Origin: Trebouxia sp. TZW2008
Taxonomy: Eukaryota > Chlorophyta > Trebouxiophyceae > Trebouxiales > Trebouxiaceae
Assembly (NCBI GenBank): GCA_002118135.1
Contig: BDIU01000110.1
Coordinates: 124,001 to 188,000 of the forward strand
DNA length: 64,000 nt
Reading direction: 5' to 3'
Shown: positions 60,591 through 64,000 of the stretch, piece after piece
How the letters are laid out: every line of letters starts with the position of its first letter
Position numbering within the stretch: the stretch's first letter is position 1
The notes under the pieces: model-generated
What the model was told of the DNA's origin: nothing
The model's database searches: none
What the model saw: only the letters and a program-made list of their open reading frames with translations
Position numbers and translations under genes: made by a program

Positions 60591-61905
60591 TTATAGCTTC
60601 AAGATCCACCGTTTCACCAAGAAGATCAACAGCACAACCCCCAAAATGACTGCAATGGGCATGTATTTGCGTATAAGCGCCTGCAGGCATCATCACCATG
60701 CTTTCACACTGGCACAATGTTGCTGTGCTTGATCAGCACATTGTATGTCAATACACGCAAAGCAACAGCTTGCAGACAGTCAGCTCAGAGCCATCAGGAT
60801 TGCATTTGCCTTGATTACGCTGCCCATGCCTAGTATCTGAATACAAGGGCAGGATGTGAAAGGTCTGGACTGACCTGCCGATGCAAGTCCTTTGCCACTG
60901 CTGCATACTTCTTGGATTCTGCGGTGAGCGTGCTGCTCATCTCAGTCATTCCTGAGGTCATCAAAGCATAGATTTAGTCAAGATCAGCATTGCAATTGTC
61001 ATGCAATCTGCCCAAGATAGCAGCAGGTGCAAATTTGTGGCCACAGGCAATGCAAAGAGGATTGTTGCAGTGGGAAACAAGCAAGCTTACTGTCCAACCT
61101 CTCGCCGTGATTAAGGACGTCTTGGATGTTTTTGGTCATGATAGAATGCACTTCTGAAATGTCCTCCGTCAGCTTTGCCATATTCCTCTGCGTCCGTGTA
61201 TCAATATAAAGCTTCTTGGTCTTTTGAATAAAGGTGTCTGCACAATTCCCGGACAATCAGACTGAAGTGCAAACATTGCGTGTCAAGTCAAGGCCAGCAG
61301 TGAACCCACACAGCCACAACCAATGATTCTCGCTGTGGCATTGTCATGCGATGCAATGGCTTGCAATGCCAAGCAAGCTGTGTAAAGCTTGCACAACAAC
61401 AACGAGATTTCGCTGGGCCATGCTCTGTTGCATTGTCAGCTTGTTGTCTGTGAAATGTGGGCAACGCAGCTATCATGGACGTACCAAACTTGATGAATGC
61501 ATACGGTCTCTTTGCTTGCTCAATATCCCGCCCGTACAAGCTAAAGAATTCCCTCTGTAGCTCTTCAAGATACTGGTATGCAAGTTTCTTGGGGTAGCTT
61601 CGCTCGACCAGTGTGAGATAGCATACATCATTGTCTATGATATAGTGAAATGTGAATGCACCAGATTCCAAGGAAGCCCTTGCAGCAGGAGCGCCACTGG
61701 AAGCCATCTTTTTGAACAATTGCTGCCCAACAATGAAGATTATGTCAGAAGTTTAACGTGCTTGCTTGCTGCAACAGTGACAAAACAACTGTGATACCTT
61801 TGCTTGCTGCTTATAAGGTTCCACGTCATGGTGATTGTCGCTATCCAGGCCTTCGGACAAAGGCAAGCCATCGTGTTTTCTGGCAATCATGGTCAGGCGC
61901 ACCAT
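60591..61905 (-). CDS. SEC22: SEC22-type R-SNARE (219 aa)
   Basis: ER-Golgi vesicle SNARE. Exons: 61905-61798, 61722-61485, 61237-61091, 60951-60875, 60680-60591; 220 codons with TAA, phases exact. The longin domain starts MVRLTMIARKHDGLPLSEGL and contains HYIIDNDVCYLTLVERSYPK and RPYAFIKFDTFIQKTKKLY. The SNARE motif runs from DTRTQRNMAKLTEDISEVHS through the zero-layer region (NHGERLDRMTEMSS). A C-terminal transmembrane helix (MPIAVILGVVLLIFLV) is followed by a short lumenal KRWILKL. Length is as expected for the family (about 215). Confidence 0.96.
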
Positions 61906-63040
61906 GTTGCCCTAATCTGATCTACTTCACTGATTGAGCGCAAACAAGCTGCTGCAGCTGGACGCAGTGACCCCTAGATCAGGCTTCCACTGCTTGCCAA
62001 GTCGCTGATCACAAACAAGTATGCGATGACTTTGCTCAGAGTAAGCAAGTTGCGCGCTTACGCCGCTTAAGTGCCAGATCAGGTGTCAACGGCGGTTAGT
62101 TTGGCACACTGGTAGCGTGTGCTCGAGTGAGCGGAAGCGCTGCTACTTATTGTCAAGCTAATTTTGGTATTGTTTGCCCACCGTGCGTGCGACAGATTGC
62201 CGCTGTGGCCGTGCATTAGCTCGCAGGAGCTTCCAGAAGAAGAGGTTTGCCAGGAGCCCAGAACATTGCAATTCACATGAGCTGGATGTCTGTGGCTTCA
62301 GATCATGGCAAAGCTGATTACGTGCTTCACATTTGCCGAATGTGTTGGAGCATGCTAGTCACAGGCCCCTGCATTTTATCAGTACACACATGGTGGACGT
62401 TGCCCCGGCATGCCCGCTTGACTAGAACTCTGGACCTATGCTTGTCATGTGTCCAGTTCCAGTTGATTCACAAGCACATGTCTAAAAGGTTATCGTTTGT
62501 GCAATTCTGGAAAACTTCCAATTTCGCAAGCAAGGCTGCAGCAGCATTTAGAGCCGGCTTCAACCAGAAAGGTTTGCTTACAGCTCCTGCTGGGCATGCC
62601 TGTTGGGCTTTTGCACCAAAAAGGCTCAAGATCATGAAGGTACAATGAAGCAAGGGCTATGTGCCTCAACATTGACTTGTCAACCAGCAAGCAATTCTGC
62701 CTTCTTGCAGAAAACAAAAGTCACATGCACTAGGCACATGCAAGTCGACTCAGTGAACATCCTTTACAATAGACTTTCGGCGCGCGGATCCGGCAAGGTT
62801 CAGCCGAACCGGTCTGCGCGTAACCTCGCAACTTTACAGATGAAGCTATCGCGTCCTTCGCATCGCTGAAGCTGGCTCGACTACGGCTCTGAACCACTGA
62901 TCACCTACATGCTTCCCGTTCAAGCGAACATTGCCGGTTTGGCCTGGCGCCGCTTTCTTGACTGCTTGAACTCGCACTTTTGGTGTCAAAAGCGAGAGCT
63001 CAGGGTGCCAACGCTGCCGTAGACCCCAGGTGCCAAGGTC
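61906..63040. other. Divergent intergenic region, SEC22 / DGAT2
   Basis: About 1.1 kb between two starts pointing away from each other. Several ORFs (62247-62648 +, 62846-63130 -) lack splice signals and motifs. A GGCACACTGGTAGCGTG stretch near 62100 looks like a tRNA D-arm, but there is no matching T arm. Confidence 0.45.
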
Positions 63041-63738
63041 ATGGCTTCCCAAGTCCGCTTGTTCGCGCGCTTGCAAGAAATGGCCGTGATAGCAGCTATT
63101 TCTTTCTGGGTTGCTCAAATTATCGGGCACTCGATGGGCACCGTGCTGGCGCTTTGCCTACTGTGCCATCACTGGGCGTGGCTTCCTGCCAGCACCTTTT
63201 TGCTGATCCAGGTAACAAAGCTGTATGTACAAATCCATGACGGTGCTGCCAGCACAAGCTGAATTTGACAGCGTTTCATGTTGGCATTGTTTGCAGCTCA
63301 TCATTGTGATTCTACCGGTCGGAGATGCTCCAATAGGTGCGCAAAGGTCAGACTGCCTCACAAGTTAGGCAGCCTAAGGAGCCTCAGCAACACCTGACCA
63401 GAAACCATCTGCTGCACTGTTCTAGACAGCGCACATCAACAGGCTATCCATGGAAGCAAGCGTTCCCATTTGCAATGCAGCAGATACTGCACAGCAATAG
63501 GCATACACAGAAATATTGCCATGTGCATCACAGCGGCTACTGCACAACAACAGGCTATACACAGAAATGTCACCTTCTGCACTGTAGCAGTCAGAGCACA
63601 GCAGCAGGTTACACACACAAGATGTTGCCCTCTGCAGGGCCATCAAATTTTCAGTCAAATCGGCATTGACTTACTTTTCATGCAAAGTGACTGTGGAGGA
63701 TGATGAAGCGTTGAAACCTGGCACAGCCTACATAGTGG
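63041..63738 (+). CDS. DGAT2: Diacylglycerol acyltransferase type 2, 5' part (continues past window)
   Basis: ER membrane enzyme that makes triacylglycerol. Supported exons: 63041-63211 (57 codons), 63297-63346, 63638-63738, joining in phase; the gene continues beyond position 64000 and its next exon is not certain. Two adjacent hydrophobic segments (VIAAISFWVAQIIGHSMGTV and LALCLLCHHWAWLPASTFLL) form the DGAT2 N-terminal hairpin. These are followed by ALTYFSCKVTVEDDEALKPG and TAYIVG, corresponding to the YF-x-(V/L)-x-V-x-ED block just before the HPH/EPHS catalytic motif. That motif itself is not in the supported exons. Exon 1 has no leader, as expected. Intron 2 contains a tandem repeat. Confidence 0.78.
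63460..63625 (+). repeat. About 55-bp tandem repeat in DGAT2 intron 2
   Basis: Units of the form CTGCACAGCA-AGGCATACACAGAAAT recur three times with moderate divergence just upstream of the exon 3 acceptor CTCTGCAG. I do not see exon 3 coding sequence inside the units. Confidence 0.75.
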
Positions 63739-64000
63739 GTACGACACAAGTGTGACACCTGTCTCAAAGCTCAACTCCTGATTGCTCAGGCTGGTTGTCT
63801 CACACTTCAAGTCTCAAATCATGATCTTGCTCTTCTGCTGACATCATGCTTCTGCATGGTCTTTTGCCCTCTCACAGACACCAGCAAGTTTGTGACAAGG
63901 GAACAATATTGTCAGTGATGATGTCTATGTGGACCCTTATTGGGGCCCTTTAGTTGTGACTATACAGGCACGAGTCGCTGGAGTACCTCAGCACAAGCAC

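Noticed and set aside
62090..62170. D-arm-like GGCACACTGGTAGCGTG.
   Set aside because: No T arm or acceptor pairing downstream.

Overview
The window looks like nuclear DNA of a green alga (Chlorophyta). A core-chlorophyte or trebouxiophyte is likely, but the species cannot be named from the sequence. Genes are cut into many short exons with strong TGCAG acceptors. The gene content is that of a photosynthetic eukaryote: an acetyl-CoA synthetase with a transit-like leader, an ASY1-type meiotic HORMA protein, DGAT2 and secretory-pathway genes. Most ORFs longer than 60 codons are noise. I rebuilt genes by joining exons at GT-AG (sometimes GC-AG) boundaries and requiring phase continuity. Eleven models close from start codon to stop codon with no phase conflict.

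Layout. PDS5 (-, 5' part, 74-561). Alpha-galactosidase copy A (+, 914-4169). Membrane protein (-, 5120-7898). Uncertain - strand coding stretch (8139-8740). Alpha-galactosidase copy B (+, 9634-14429). RS-domain protein with two RanBP2 zinc fingers (-, 15164-16391). Acetyl-CoA synthetase (+, 16961-25440). tRNA-Ser(GCU) (-, 26456-26535). Cofactor-dependent phosphoglycerate mutase (-, 27429-29050). HOP1/ASY1 HORMA protein (-, 29740-36064). ERp29-like disulfide isomerase (-, 36890-39033). Unrecognised multi-exon gene (-, about 40490-45464). A 480-bp tandem duplication (45825-46790). Weak + strand gene, possibly EXO84-like (47135-48432). CCDC57-like coiled-coil gene (-, 49732-58935). Elongin B (+, 59432-59863). 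SEC22 SNARE (-, 60591-61905). DGAT2 5' part (+, 63041 to the window end).

Functionally this is an ordinary eukaryotic mixture with no operon logic. Themes are chromosome cohesion and meiosis (PDS5, HOP1), acetate and lipid metabolism (ACS, DGAT2), galactoside hydrolysis (two GH27 copies) and ER/Golgi function (ERp29-like, SEC22).

The most unusual feature is structural. At least fifteen exon-intron boundaries, spread over five genes, carry decaying tandem copies of themselves. Copies upstream of a functional exon repeat its 5' part with an acceptor-like sequence. Copies downstream repeat its 3' part with a donor-like sequence. Some are regular minisatellites (60 bp, about 66 bp, 36 bp) whose unit contains the splice junction. 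The second alpha-galactosidase copy has one extra intron flanked by a 9-bp direct repeat AGGTACAGC. This is what intron birth by duplication of an AGGT-containing segment would leave.
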